In this document: piece after piece, positions 17,689-25,345 of the stretch | Position numbering within the stretch: the stretch's first letter is position 1 | Layout: each line of letters starts with the position of its first letter | Source of the DNA: Mesorhizobium sp. | GTDB taxonomy: Bacteria; Pseudomonadota; Alphaproteobacteria; Rhizobiales; Rhizobiaceae | Assembly: GCF_017306545.1 (NCBI RefSeq) | Contig: NZ_JAFKID010000020.1 | Location: 24,615-88,614 of the forward strand | Length of the DNA: 64,000 bases | Reading direction: 5' to 3' | Translations under genes and position numbers: made by a program | Notes under the pieces: model-generated | Databases searched by the model: none | Seen by the model: the letters and a program-made list of their open reading frames with translations, nothing else | What the model was told of the DNA's origin: nothing

Positions 17689-18357
17689 CTAGCTGAGAAG
17701 ATCGTAGGAGTCAACAATGGCGGTAGCGACGGCGCCGATGGTGACGCGGCGCTCCATCGCCTGCCGGCGCAGGTAGTTGTAGGCCTCTTCCTCGGTGATG
17801 TTCTTGACGCGGATCAGCAGCGATTTGGCGCGCTCGACGCTGCGCATGGTGCGCAGGCTTTCGTCCAGCTTCTCGATGCGTCCGCGCAGGCGCCGCTCGT
17901 AGAGGAAGTGGCTGCGCGCCAGCGACAGCACGGTCTGCACCGAGCGCACGGTCGTCGGATAATGCAGCACGCCGTGGGCGGCGCAGTTGTGCAGAAGCTT
18001 GAGATCGAGCGGGCCCTCGCCGCGGTCGACCACCACCAGCGCAGCGCCCGGCTCTCCCGGTATCCACGGCAGCCGCTGCGGCAGGTCGGCCGAGAGCGTG
18101 CAGAAAACGACGTCGCAATGAACCGGGATCTGCGGCGGCATGGGCCATTCGTGATGGACCTGGCAGCGCAGGCGCTGCAATTCCCGGATGAGGCGTTCGC
18201 CGTCGTCGTCGCGCTCGACGACGGCGGCCACCTTCAGATCCCACAGGGCAGGGGAGGCGCCGGTCGCGGGCGGGGTGTGCGGCGTTTCCTTGCGCGGTGA
18301 GCCCGCCTGTCCGGTCCTGTCGCGGCCAAAACTCTTCATGCCGATCGTCTCTTGCAC
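17689..18357 (-). CDS. amiR: ANTAR-domain antitermination regulator AmiR
   Basis: A 222-residue RNA-binding regulator. Residues about 40-145 form a pseudo-receiver domain. A coiled-coil helix follows at about 150-172, then an ANTAR domain at about 163-217 with the typical ERAKSLLIRVKNITEEEAYNYLRRQAM. In Pseudomonas, AmiR is held inactive by AmiC and, once released by amide, stops transcription termination in the ami leader. The first 35 residues form a polar extension. The start is GTG at 18357 with AAGGGAG 6 bases upstream, 21 bases after amiC; an ATG at 18339 is an alternative. The stop lies 12 bases before the leader-2 hairpin. Confidence 0.93.
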   Translation of the reverse strand: MQETIGMKSFGRDRTGQAGSPRKETPHTPPATGASPALWDLKVAAVVERDDDGERLIRELQRLRCQVHHEWPMPPQIPVHCDVVFCTLSADLPQRLPWIPGEPGAALVVVDRGEGPLDLKLLHNCAAHGVLHYPTTVRSVQTVLSLARSHFLYERRLRGRIEKLDESLRTMRSVERAKSLLIRVKNITEEEAYNYLRRQAMERRVTIGAVATAIVDSYDLLS

Positions 18358-18378
18358 GATGTTCTCCCTTGCGCGCCG

Positions 18379-19539
18379 TCAGCACAGTTCCAGCGCGCGC
18401 TGGCCGAGGCTGCGTCCGTAGCCGAGCAGGTAGGGGTCGGAGCGGACGCAACTTTGCGATTCGTAGACGAGGTCGAACTGGCCACGCCGGTTCGCCCGGC
18501 CGATGCGGGTCCAAAGGTCGGCGTGGCCCCACATGGGATTGATGGAAACGTCGCCCTGCGGCGCCTCGAATTCGGACCCCATCACCGAGGCCCGCAGGAT
18601 CTCGGTGTCCATGGAATTGGTTTCCTCCAGCGTCTTGGCGAAGACGTTGACCTGGAAATAGGAGGCCTCCAGGCACATGTTGGTCGGCTCGTCTTCGCCG
18701 TAACGCTTCTGGTAGCGGCGCACGAACGTGGAATTGCGTTCGTTTCCGACACCCTGGAAATAGGGCGCGGCGGTGATGTGGCCTTCGCCGACGTCATGGC
18801 CCATGACGCGGATTTCGGCTTCCGTCGTGGTCAGGCTGGCGATCGGCATGACTTTCGGGTTCAAGCCCAGTTCGGCATAGGCCTGGTAGAGATAGACCGT
18901 GGCGTCGCCGACGACGGTGGAGAAGATGACGTCGGGCTGCGCGCGCTTGATGTCGCGCATGACGGGCAGGAATTCGGCTCGCTTGGCGCCCAGGTTGACA
19001 TAGGATTCGCCGACCACCGTGCCGCCGCTGTTGCGCACGAGTTCGCGCATGATGCGATTGGATTCGCGCGGATAGACGTAGTCCGAGCCGATGAAATAGA
19101 AGCGCGTGCCGTAGGTTTCCATCAGGACACGGCAAAGCTCGACGCTGTTCTGGTTCGGCGTCGCGCCGGTGTAGATGACGTTCGGCGAGAATTCGAACCC
19201 TTCGTAGAGCGTCGGGTACCACAGCAGGCCGTTCAGGCGCTCGACGACCGGCACCACGGCCTTGCGACTCGACGAGGTGTAGCAGCCGAAGATGGTGTTG
19301 ACGCCGTCCTCGACCATCAGTTTCTTGGCGTAGCGCCCGAAGGCGCTCGCTTCGGAGGCAGGGTCATAGCAGATCGGCTCGATCGGCCTGCCGTTGACGC
19401 CTCCCGCGGCGTTGATTTCCTCTATGGCCGTCAGCGTGCCCCTCAACTGCGTTTCCTCGATCACGGCCATGAAGCCGGAACGGGAAAAGAGGACGCCGAC
19501 GCGCCAAGGTTCGGAGGTATTGCTCGATTTGATCAACAT
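18379..19539 (-). CDS. amiC: Amide sensor / negative regulator AmiC
   Basis: A 386-residue protein with the periplasmic-binding-protein fold but no signal peptide, so it acts in the cytoplasm as the amide sensor. Motifs match Pseudomonas AmiC: FGCYTSSSRKAVVPVVER, YPTLYEGFEFSPNVIYTGATPNQNS, FIGSDYVYPRESN and VIFSTVVG. AmiC binds AmiR and releases it when an amide is bound. The start at 19539 is preferred over 19623; a GGGAG lies close upstream, though spacing is short. It stands before amiR, as in Pseudomonas. It is clearly paralogous to the exported binding protein at 16229-17476. Confidence 0.93.
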   Translation of the reverse strand: MLIKSSNTSEPWRVGVLFSRSGFMAVIEETQLRGTLTAIEEINAAGGVNGRPIEPICYDPASEASAFGRYAKKLMVEDGVNTIFGCYTSSSRKAVVPVVERLNGLLWYPTLYEGFEFSPNVIYTGATPNQNSVELCRVLMETYGTRFYFIGSDYVYPRESNRIMRELVRNSGGTVVGESYVNLGAKRAEFLPVMRDIKRAQPDVIFSTVVGDATVYLYQAYAELGLNPKVMPIASLTTTEAEIRVMGHDVGEGHITAAPYFQGVGNERNSTFVRRYQKRYGEDEPTNMCLEASYFQVNVFAKTLEETNSMDTEILRASVMGSEFEAPQGDVSINPMWGHADLWTRIGRANRRGQFDLVYESQSCVRSDPYLLGYGRSLGQRALELC

Positions 19540-19619
19540 ACGCTCCCAGGGTTCCCCAACCGCTTTTCTTTTCTGTGGGATCGCGGCCGCCGTCATCCTG
19601 ATAGCGGCCGCGATCACGG

Positions 19620-20636
19620 TCAACCGGCGAGAAGCTCCTTGAGCTTGCCGTCGAGAAATTTCACGTCCTCAACGCTGGTGCCCGGTCCGCCGGCGAAGTG
19701 TCCCCATACGGATTCGAAAGGCACGAGCCTGGCGTTCGGCATGTTCGCGACCTCGACCTCGCTGTCTTCGGGCGGGAAGTAGAGATCGGTGCGGCACGGC
19801 ATGACGTAGGCCTTCGGCTTGATGGCGGCGAGCGCCTTCTTGAAGTCGCCGTGATAGAGCTCGTTGTCGGAGATGTCGCCGTACTGCCAGGTCCAAAGCA
19901 TTGCCAGAAGATCGTTGGCGTCACGGGCCAGGAAGTGCCCTTCCCAGAACGCGACCAGGAAGTCCTCCATGCTGGAATAGCCGAGATCCTTGCTGTCGAG
20001 CTGCTGGCGGTAAAATGCCTGCGAAAGCCCCCAGCCGGCATAGACGCGCCCTACGGCGCGCAGGCCCCGCGTCGGCCTTTCCTTGTAGAAACCTTCGGCC
20101 CAGACGGCATCGGCGGTGAGGGCGGCCTTGACCCCTTCGAGGAAGACGAAGTTGTGGCGCGAGCATTTGGCGGAGCCGCAGAAGGGCACGATGATGTCGA
20201 CCATGTCGGGGTAGAGCGCGCCCCACTGGAACGCCTGCAAGGCGCCCATCGACCAGCCCACCACCATGCGGATCTTCTCGATGCCGAACTTCTCCGTCAC
20301 CAGCCGGTGCTGGGCGCGGACGTTGTCGTAGATGGTGACGTTGGGAAAACGGCCAGCATTGTAGGGCTCGGGCGTGTTCGACGGCGAGGACGACATGCCG
20401 TTGCCGAACATGTTGGGGATGATGATGAAATACTTGTCGGGGTCGAGCGCCATGCCCTTGCCGATCAGCCAGTAATTGTCCTGCTGGAAGCCGGAGTACC
20501 AGGTCGGGTAGACGATGACGTTGTCCTTGGCGGCGTTCAGCTTGCCGAAAGTCTTGTAGGCAAGCTTGGCGTTGCGCAGCGTGGCGCCGCGCTGGAAGGA
20601 AAAGGCGCCGAGGTCGAAGATTTCGTAGTCTTCCAT
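19620..20636 (-). CDS. Alpha/beta hydrolase (homoserine acetyltransferase-like fold)
   Basis: A 338-residue cytoplasmic alpha/beta hydrolase of the MetX-like group. The nucleophile Ser129 lies in GWSMG, with Asp284 (CRTDLYFPP) and His313 (WGHFAGG) as the rest of the triad. A MetX activity is unlikely in this context; hydrolysis of an ester, amide or lactam is more plausible (inference). It lies between the NCS1 permease gene (60 bases upstream) and amiC (80 bases downstream) in the amide unit, downstream of leader 1. It is not part of the classical Pseudomonas ami operon, so it may widen the substrate range. Confidence 0.82.
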   Translation of the reverse strand: MEDYEIFDLGAFSFQRGATLRNAKLAYKTFGKLNAAKDNVIVYPTWYSGFQQDNYWLIGKGMALDPDKYFIIIPNMFGNGMSSSPSNTPEPYNAGRFPNVTIYDNVRAQHRLVTEKFGIEKIRMVVGWSMGALQAFQWGALYPDMVDIIVPFCGSAKCSRHNFVFLEGVKAALTADAVWAEGFYKERPTRGLRAVGRVYAGWGLSQAFYRQQLDSKDLGYSSMEDFLVAFWEGHFLARDANDLLAMLWTWQYGDISDNELYHGDFKKALAAIKPKAYVMPCRTDLYFPPEDSEVEVANMPNARLVPFESVWGHFAGGPGTSVEDVKFLDGKLKELLAG

Positions 20637-20696
20637 ATGCGTTACTCTCTGTTGGAACGATGAAGGGGCCGACGGGCCGGCCCCTCCGGTGAGGGA

Positions 20697-22010
20697 TCAG
20701 GCCGGTGCCCGAGCGGCGACCGACTGGCGGCCGATGATGGCGTAGGCGATGCCGCCGGCCAGCATGGCGCAGATGGCCGTGCAGTATTGCGGCGCGTAGA
20801 AGTCCACGACAAAGGCGACGGCCGATCCGATCGCCCAGGCGACGAAGGCGGTCGGGCGCCAGTCTTCGCTGATTTCCGCGTTCTTCCTGTAGAGGTACTG
20901 GTCGACCAGGATGATGGCGCCGATCGGCGGCACCAGAATGCCGAGCAGGGTCAGCCACTGGATGAAGAAGGCCCAGACGTTGCCGGCGGCGACGACGATG
21001 CCGACGATGCCGAGCACCACCGCCATGACGCGCATGCGGGTGCCGATGATGCGCGACCAGCCGGTGGCCGCATGGTAGAGGACGTGGGCGCAGACGGAGC
21101 CGAGGTTGCAGTAAAGGAACAGGAAGGCGAGCAGGCCGAGCCAGCCGATCTGCTTGGCGTGCATGTAGCCGAACATGTTGTCGGCGCCGAACGGATTGGC
21201 GTTCGGAACCGCAAGGGCCGCCGTCATGACGCCGCCGACCAGCATGGCGGCGAGGTTGGCGAAGGGGAAGGCCGAGAAGGTGGCGATGATGGAGCTTTTC
21301 GAATCTTTTGCCCAGCGGTTGATGTCGCCGCTGACCGTGCCCGCGTCGATGAACAGCGCGATCACCACCGTCAGGCCGACGCCCATCGACATGCTGGCGG
21401 CGCCGTTGTTGCCGGCATAGGCGAAGACCGCGTCCCAGCCGGCGGTCGAGGCGGAATCGAACACCACCCAGCCGCCCAGGATGACGAACAGCGGCACGGA
21501 AACCAGTCCGATCAGGTGCAGGCCGTGCACGCCGATGAAGGTGATGCCGATGTAGAGCAGGCCGGCGACGATGGTCATCGTCACGTAGTTGAGGTCGTAG
21601 GCCGAACTGATGAGCGCTCCGGTGATGCCTGTCTGCACCGCGTACCAGCCGAGCAGCAGCGTCGACAACAGCCCCGAGGCGAAGACGTAGCCCTTCTTGC
21701 CGAAGACGATGGAGGCGAGCAGCGCGAAGTTCATGCCGCGGCGGGTTCCCAGCACGCCGATCGCGCTGATATAGGCGAACATGACGAGGTTGCCGATCAG
21801 CATGGCCCAGAAGGCGCTCTTGAAGCCCATGCCGAGGACAAGGATGGAGCCGGTCATGGCGCCGGTGATGATCATCGGAAAGCCGATCCAGACGGTCGTC
21901 ACGGAAAACAGGCTGCGGCGGGCCGCCATCGGCACGGGCTGATGTTCGTATTCTTCTCCGAGAACGTGGTCGACGTCGTCGATCGCGTCGACATTGCTTG
22001 TTTTGGTCAT
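20697..22010 (-). CDS. NCS1/cytosine permease family transporter (CodB-like)
   Basis: A 437-residue inner-membrane transporter with about twelve hydrophobic segments. It shows NCS1 features such as GFPMIITGAMTGSILVLGMG in the first helix region and FIDAGTVSGDINRWAKDSK around helix 6. NCS1 carriers import nucleobases, allantoin, hydantoin and similar ring amides with H+ or Na+. The start at 22010 has AGGAGGG 6 bases upstream. It is the first gene of the amide unit and follows an untranslated leader of about 320 bases with an ANTAR-type attenuator. A ring amide or ureide substrate is therefore a reasonable guess, but it is not shown by the sequence. Confidence 0.87.
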   Translation of the reverse strand: MTKTSNVDAIDDVDHVLGEEYEHQPVPMAARRSLFSVTTVWIGFPMIITGAMTGSILVLGMGFKSAFWAMLIGNLVMFAYISAIGVLGTRRGMNFALLASIVFGKKGYVFASGLLSTLLLGWYAVQTGITGALISSAYDLNYVTMTIVAGLLYIGITFIGVHGLHLIGLVSVPLFVILGGWVVFDSASTAGWDAVFAYAGNNGAASMSMGVGLTVVIALFIDAGTVSGDINRWAKDSKSSIIATFSAFPFANLAAMLVGGVMTAALAVPNANPFGADNMFGYMHAKQIGWLGLLAFLFLYCNLGSVCAHVLYHAATGWSRIIGTRMRVMAVVLGIVGIVVAAGNVWAFFIQWLTLLGILVPPIGAIILVDQYLYRKNAEISEDWRPTAFVAWAIGSAVAFVVDFYAPQYCTAICAMLAGGIAYAIIGRQSVAARAPA

Positions 22011-22231
22011 TGCACCCTCCTGGGTCAATCGCGTTGCGTGGGTGAGGCCCGTCGTCGCGATGGGACGCCCTTGTCCACGTCCGCTACTGCCTGGTCGGCG
22101 CCGTCAGCCATGAATTCGTCGAACAGTTGTTCTGCACGGTGGGCTCATGCCTTCTTCCGCGTCCGTCCTCGTCCTCCAGGCCGGCCGGCCCTGTTCCCCC
22201 AGGCTTCTCGGTCGGGTATCGCACAAACGAC

Positions 22232-22277
22232 AAAGGCCTCCCGATGGCTCCTGACGCGGAGACAAAGGGAGGCCTTT
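22232..22277 (-). terminator. Terminator hairpin of leader 1 upstream of the NCS1 permease
   Basis: An 11-bp perfect stem (AAAGGCCUCCC / GGGAGGCCUUU on the minus strand) with a 24-nt loop. The U-rich tail is modest (CCUUUGUCGUUUG), so terminator strength is uncertain. The 5' arm overlaps the second small hairpin of the ANTAR-type element. Confidence 0.7.
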
Positions 22278-22311
22278 CTGCCTTGATCTGATTGGTGGCC
22301 TCGTTGCCACC
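22270..22311 (-). promoter_or_regulatory. ANTAR-target antiterminator RNA (two hexaloop hairpins), leader 1
   Basis: On the minus strand P1 is GGUGGC-AACGAG-GCCACC (22294-22311). It is followed by a 10-nt linker and P2, AGGC-AGAAAG-GCCU (22270-22283). P1 has the canonical A1/G4 hexaloop and nearly the same loop as leader 2 (AACGAG against AACGAA). The linker length is identical. P2 keeps A1 but has A at position 4, so it is non-canonical. P2 overlaps the 5' arm of the terminator. The element should respond to the AmiR encoded downstream in the same transcript. Confidence 0.75.
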
Positions 22312-22337
22312 TTCCTGCTTATTTAACAGGCGAAACA

Positions 22338-22366
22338 ACGCTACATTCAAGGAACTTTCGAGTCAA
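22338..22366 (-). promoter_or_regulatory. Sigma70-like promoter for the amide unit
   Basis: On the minus strand, TTGACT (22366-22361) and TAGCGT (22343-22338) are separated by exactly 17 bases. Transcription would begin near 22331, about 20 bases before ANTAR hairpin P1. The -10 match is moderate (3 of 6). Confidence 0.5.
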
Positions 22367-22578
22367 ATGCTATGTAGGACAAATCTTACAGAGCGTCTTG
22401 CGGTTCCGAGGCCGGCTGCGCGCTGGCGCCCCACCTTTCCGACTGCCGGCCGATAAAATGAAAGTGGACAGGCATCGCCTGGTTTTTTGACCATGTGGAC
22501 AAAGCTTTGGCCGCGATCCATAGTCGCCCGGCGGCCCCGCAAGAAGGACGCGCCGCATATCCAAAAGAGGGTCGAACA

Positions 22579-23613
22579 ATGGATAATGGGAGCAGGAGCA
22601 AAGTGCTGTTGGCCGGCATGAAGCCGTCGCGGCGCGAGGTGCTGGGGCTGGGTGCCGCCGGCGTGGCGGCGCTGGTGCTGCAGCGCGGAGCGTCGGCCGC
22701 AGGCGAAAAGCTGAAGGTGGCGGCGGTGTTCGCCACGCCGATCGAGGAGCCGTGGGACAATCAGGTCCATGTCGCGCTGCAAAAGGCGGAAAAGGAACTC
22801 GGCATCGAATACAAATGGTCGGAAAAGGTACAGACCGCCGATTTCGGCCGCGTCATGCGCGAGTACGCGCAGGGCGGCTATGATCTTGTGCTGGGCGACG
22901 CCTTCGCCGCCGAGCGTGAATCGCGCCGTACCGCCAAGCAGTTTCCCAAGACCGCTTTCCTGTTCGGTTCCGGCGCCGGGCCGGCCGAACCGAATTTCGG
23001 CGTCTTCGACAACTGGATTCATGAGCCGGCCTATCTGTCCGGCATGATCGCCGGCAAGATGTCGAAATCGGGCGTGGTCGGCGCGGTCGCGGCGATGGGC
23101 ATCCCGGAGGTCAATCGGCTGGTCAACGCCTTCTTTGCCGGGGCTAAGGAGACGAACCCGAACGTCAAGAAGAAGGTGACGTTCATCGGCTCCTTCTTCG
23201 ATCCGCCCAAGGCTAAGGAAGCGGCGCTGGCGCAGATCGACGCCGGCGTCGACGTCATCTATGCCGAGCGCTTCGGCGTTATCGAGGCGGCGCAAGAGAA
23301 GAAGGTCTACGCCATCTCCAACATGTCCGACCAGTCGAGCCTGGCGCCCGACACGGTTATCACCGGACCGGTGTGGGACATGTACCCGACCGTCGAGCAG
23401 GCGGTGAAACTGGTCAAGGCCGGCGTCTTTACCGCGCAGGACTATGGCGACTTCTCGCGCATGGCCAAGGGCGGTTCGTCGCTGGCGCCTTACCACAAGT
23501 TCGACACGATCCTGCCGGCCGACGTCAAGGAGATGGTCGAGAAGAAGAAGGCCGAGATTCTCGACGGCAACTTCCGCGTCGACGTGGACGAGAACACGCC
23601 GACTTCGGATTGA
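22579..23613 (+). CDS. BMP-family ABC transporter substrate-binding protein
   Basis: A 344-residue binding protein of the basic membrane protein (PnrA/BMP) family, which usually binds nucleosides or related compounds. The N-terminus carries a Tat-type motif (SRREVLGLGAAGVAALVL) and would be exported. Typical features include VAAVFATPIEEPWDNQVH at the mature N-terminus and an IGSFFDPPKAKEAALAQIDAGVDVIY stretch. The ATG at 22579 has GAGGG 7 bases upstream and is preferred over 22495. It opens the operon with one tandem ATPase and two permeases, separated from them by a palindromic repeat. Confidence 0.9.
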   Translation: MDNGSRSKVLLAGMKPSRREVLGLGAAGVAALVLQRGASAAGEKLKVAAVFATPIEEPWDNQVHVALQKAEKELGIEYKWSEKVQTADFGRVMREYAQGGYDLVLGDAFAAERESRRTAKQFPKTAFLFGSGAGPAEPNFGVFDNWIHEPAYLSGMIAGKMSKSGVVGAVAAMGIPEVNRLVNAFFAGAKETNPNVKKKVTFIGSFFDPPKAKEAALAQIDAGVDVIYAERFGVIEAAQEKKVYAISNMSDQSSLAPDTVITGPVWDMYPTVEQAVKLVKAGVFTAQDYGDFSRMAKGGSSLAPYHKFDTILPADVKEMVEKKKAEILDGNFRVDVDENTPTSD

Positions 23614-23618
23614 GGCTA

Positions 23619-23791
23619 ATCTTCCTTCTCCCCGTTCACGGGGAGAAGGTGGCCCGAAGGGCCGGATGAGGGGCGGCGCTAACTTCGATCGCTTGTACCA
23701 CCCCTCACCTGCCTGCCCGTCCTCCGCAGCTGCGGCGCAGCCGCTACGGAAGGTGGACCGGCATCCTCTCCCTGTCAAAAGGGAGAGGGAC
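23619..23791. repeat. Rhizobial-type intergenic palindromic repeat element
   Basis: It begins with a perfect 11-bp hairpin (CCTTCTCCCCG / CGGGGAGAAGG, 23624-23649), then GTGGCCCGAAGGGCCGGATG, and ends near CTCTCCCTGTCAAAAGGGAG. I recognise this as a widespread Mesorhizobium-type intergenic element; the copy number cannot be counted from this window. It lies inside the BMP operon between binding-protein and ATPase genes and may act as a stabiliser or attenuator. Its last bases (GGGAGAGGGA) also look like the ribosome site of the next gene. Confidence 0.75.
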
Positions 23792-23800
23792 GCTGTTCGA

Positions 23801-25345
23801 ATGCTCGGCTTCCAACTTGGATTATCCGTGACCACACCTCCCCCCCTCATCGAGATGCGCGGCATCTCCAAGAGCTTCGGTCCGGTGAAGGCCAACGAGG
23901 CCGTCGATCTTGCCGTCGCGCCGGGCGAAATCCTAGGCCTGCTCGGCGAGAACGGCGCCGGCAAGACGACGCTGATGAACATTCTGTTCGGCGTGTACCA
24001 GCCCGATGCCGGAGACATCCTCGCCAACGGGACGCGCGTCAGCATCCGCAATTCGGCCGACGCGCTGGCGGCCGGCATCGGCATGGTGCACCAGCATTTC
24101 CACCTCGCCTCGCGGCTGACGGTGTTGGAAAACCTGTTGATCGGCATTCCGGGCAAAAGCGGGCGGTTGGATCGCGCCGGTGCGTTGGTGCGACTGGACG
24201 AGATTGCCGCCAACTACGGGTTACGGCTCGATCCCGACCAGCCCGTCTCGGCGCTTTCCATCGGCGAGCAGCAGCGGCTGGAGATCATCAAGGCGTTGTT
24301 CCGTCGCGCGCGGCTCTTGATCCTCGACGAGCCGACAGCGGTGCTGGCACCGAGCGAGGTGGACGGCCTGTTTGCGGCTCTGCGGGCGATGACAACGCAG
24401 GGGCTCGGCATCATCTTCATTTCGCACAAGCTGAACGAAGTGCGTGCGCTGACCCATCGCTGCGTCGTGCTCAGGCACGGCCGCGTCGCCGGCCGCGTCG
24501 ACGTGCCGGCCGAGACGACGGCGCTGGAGATGGCGCAATTGATGTGCGGCCATGAGATCGTGCCGCCTGAGCGCGGCCCGTCGGTGCCGGGCGCGACCGT
24601 GTTGTCGCTCGACGCCGTGTCGACAGCCGGCCATGGCGGCATGCCGCTGCGCGAGGTCACGCTCTCCGTTCGCGAAGGCGAGATCGTCGGCATCGCCGGG
24701 GTTTCGGGCAACGGCCAGCGTGCGCTGGCCGACGTCGTCTCCGGCATGCTGAAACCGCAGTCCGGCATGATGGAGATCGCCGGAAAGCGTGTCGCGGCCT
24801 TTACCCCGCGCGAGGTTCAGGCGCTCGGCCTCGGCCGCATCCCCGAGGACCGCATGACGACCGGGCTGGTGACGAACCTGCCGCTCGCCGATTCCATGGT
24901 GCTGCCGCGCATCGGCACGGAAGCCTTCTCAGCCAAGGGGCTGCTGAAACCCGGCGCCATCGTCGCCTTCGCCGAGGCGCAGATCGAGGCCTATGACATT
25001 CGCTGTCCGGGGCCGATGGTGCGGGCCGGCGCGCTGTCCGGCGGCAATCTGCAAAAGGCGCTGCTGGCGCGCGAACTCGCCTTCGATCCGAAGGTGCTGA
25101 TCGCCGCGCAGCCGACGCGCGGGCTGGACATCGGCGCGGCGCGATTCGTGCACGAGAAATTCCTGGCTCTGCGGGCAAAGCGTTGCGGCATCGTCGTCGT
25201 CAGCGAGGACCTGGAGGAACTGCTGGTGCTCAGCGACCGCATCGTCGTCATGTACGAGGGCCGCATCGTCGGCGTTCTCGATGCGGCGGACGCCAGTGTT
25301 TCGCGGCTCGGCCTGTTGATGAGCGGGGCAGGGGGGAACGCCTGA
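23801..25345 (+). CDS. BMP-type ABC transporter ATPase, two nucleotide-binding domains
   Basis: A 514-residue tandem ATPase of the YufO/RbsA-like type. Domain 1 has Walker A GENGAGKTT (49-57), the typical GIGMVHQHFHLASRLTVLEN Q-loop stretch and Walker B LILDEPTAV. Domain 2 has the usual degenerate Walker A (GVSGNGQRALADVVSG) and signature LSGGNLQK. The start is uncertain: ATG at 23801 uses a GGGAGAGGGA at the end of the repeat element, while GTG at 23828 is nearer the conserved domain but has a weak site. The open frame upstream to 23444 only reads through the repeat. It overlaps the next gene by 1 base. Confidence 0.9.
   Translation: MLGFQLGLSVTTPPPLIEMRGISKSFGPVKANEAVDLAVAPGEILGLLGENGAGKTTLMNILFGVYQPDAGDILANGTRVSIRNSADALAAGIGMVHQHFHLASRLTVLENLLIGIPGKSGRLDRAGALVRLDEIAANYGLRLDPDQPVSALSIGEQQRLEIIKALFRRARLLILDEPTAVLAPSEVDGLFAALRAMTTQGLGIIFISHKLNEVRALTHRCVVLRHGRVAGRVDVPAETTALEMAQLMCGHEIVPPERGPSVPGATVLSLDAVSTAGHGGMPLREVTLSVREGEIVGIAGVSGNGQRALADVVSGMLKPQSGMMEIAGKRVAAFTPREVQALGLGRIPEDRMTTGLVTNLPLADSMVLPRIGTEAFSAKGLLKPGAIVAFAEAQIEAYDIRCPGPMVRAGALSGGNLQKALLARELAFDPKVLIAAQPTRGLDIGAARFVHEKFLALRAKRCGIVVVSEDLEELLVLSDRIVVMYEGRIVGVLDAADASVSRLGLLMSGAGGNA

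Larger units (their letters stand above)
22011..22578. other. 568-base non-coding region between the amide unit and the BMP operon
   Basis: It contains the minus-strand promoter, ANTAR hairpins and terminator of leader 1 (22232-22366). About 220 bases of further leader lie between the terminator and the permease start, in which I see no convincing gene. The start of the divergent BMP gene lies at the right edge. Short open frames here look like shadows. Confidence 0.6.

Noticed and set aside
22084-22350. Short minus-strand open frames in the leader of the NCS1 permease as a leader peptide
   Set aside because: They overlap the ANTAR hairpins and terminator, have no convincing ribosome site, and their composition is not protein-like.
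23444-23800. Upstream extension of the BMP ATPase frame
   Set aside because: It runs through the end of the binding-protein gene in another phase and then through the palindromic repeat.
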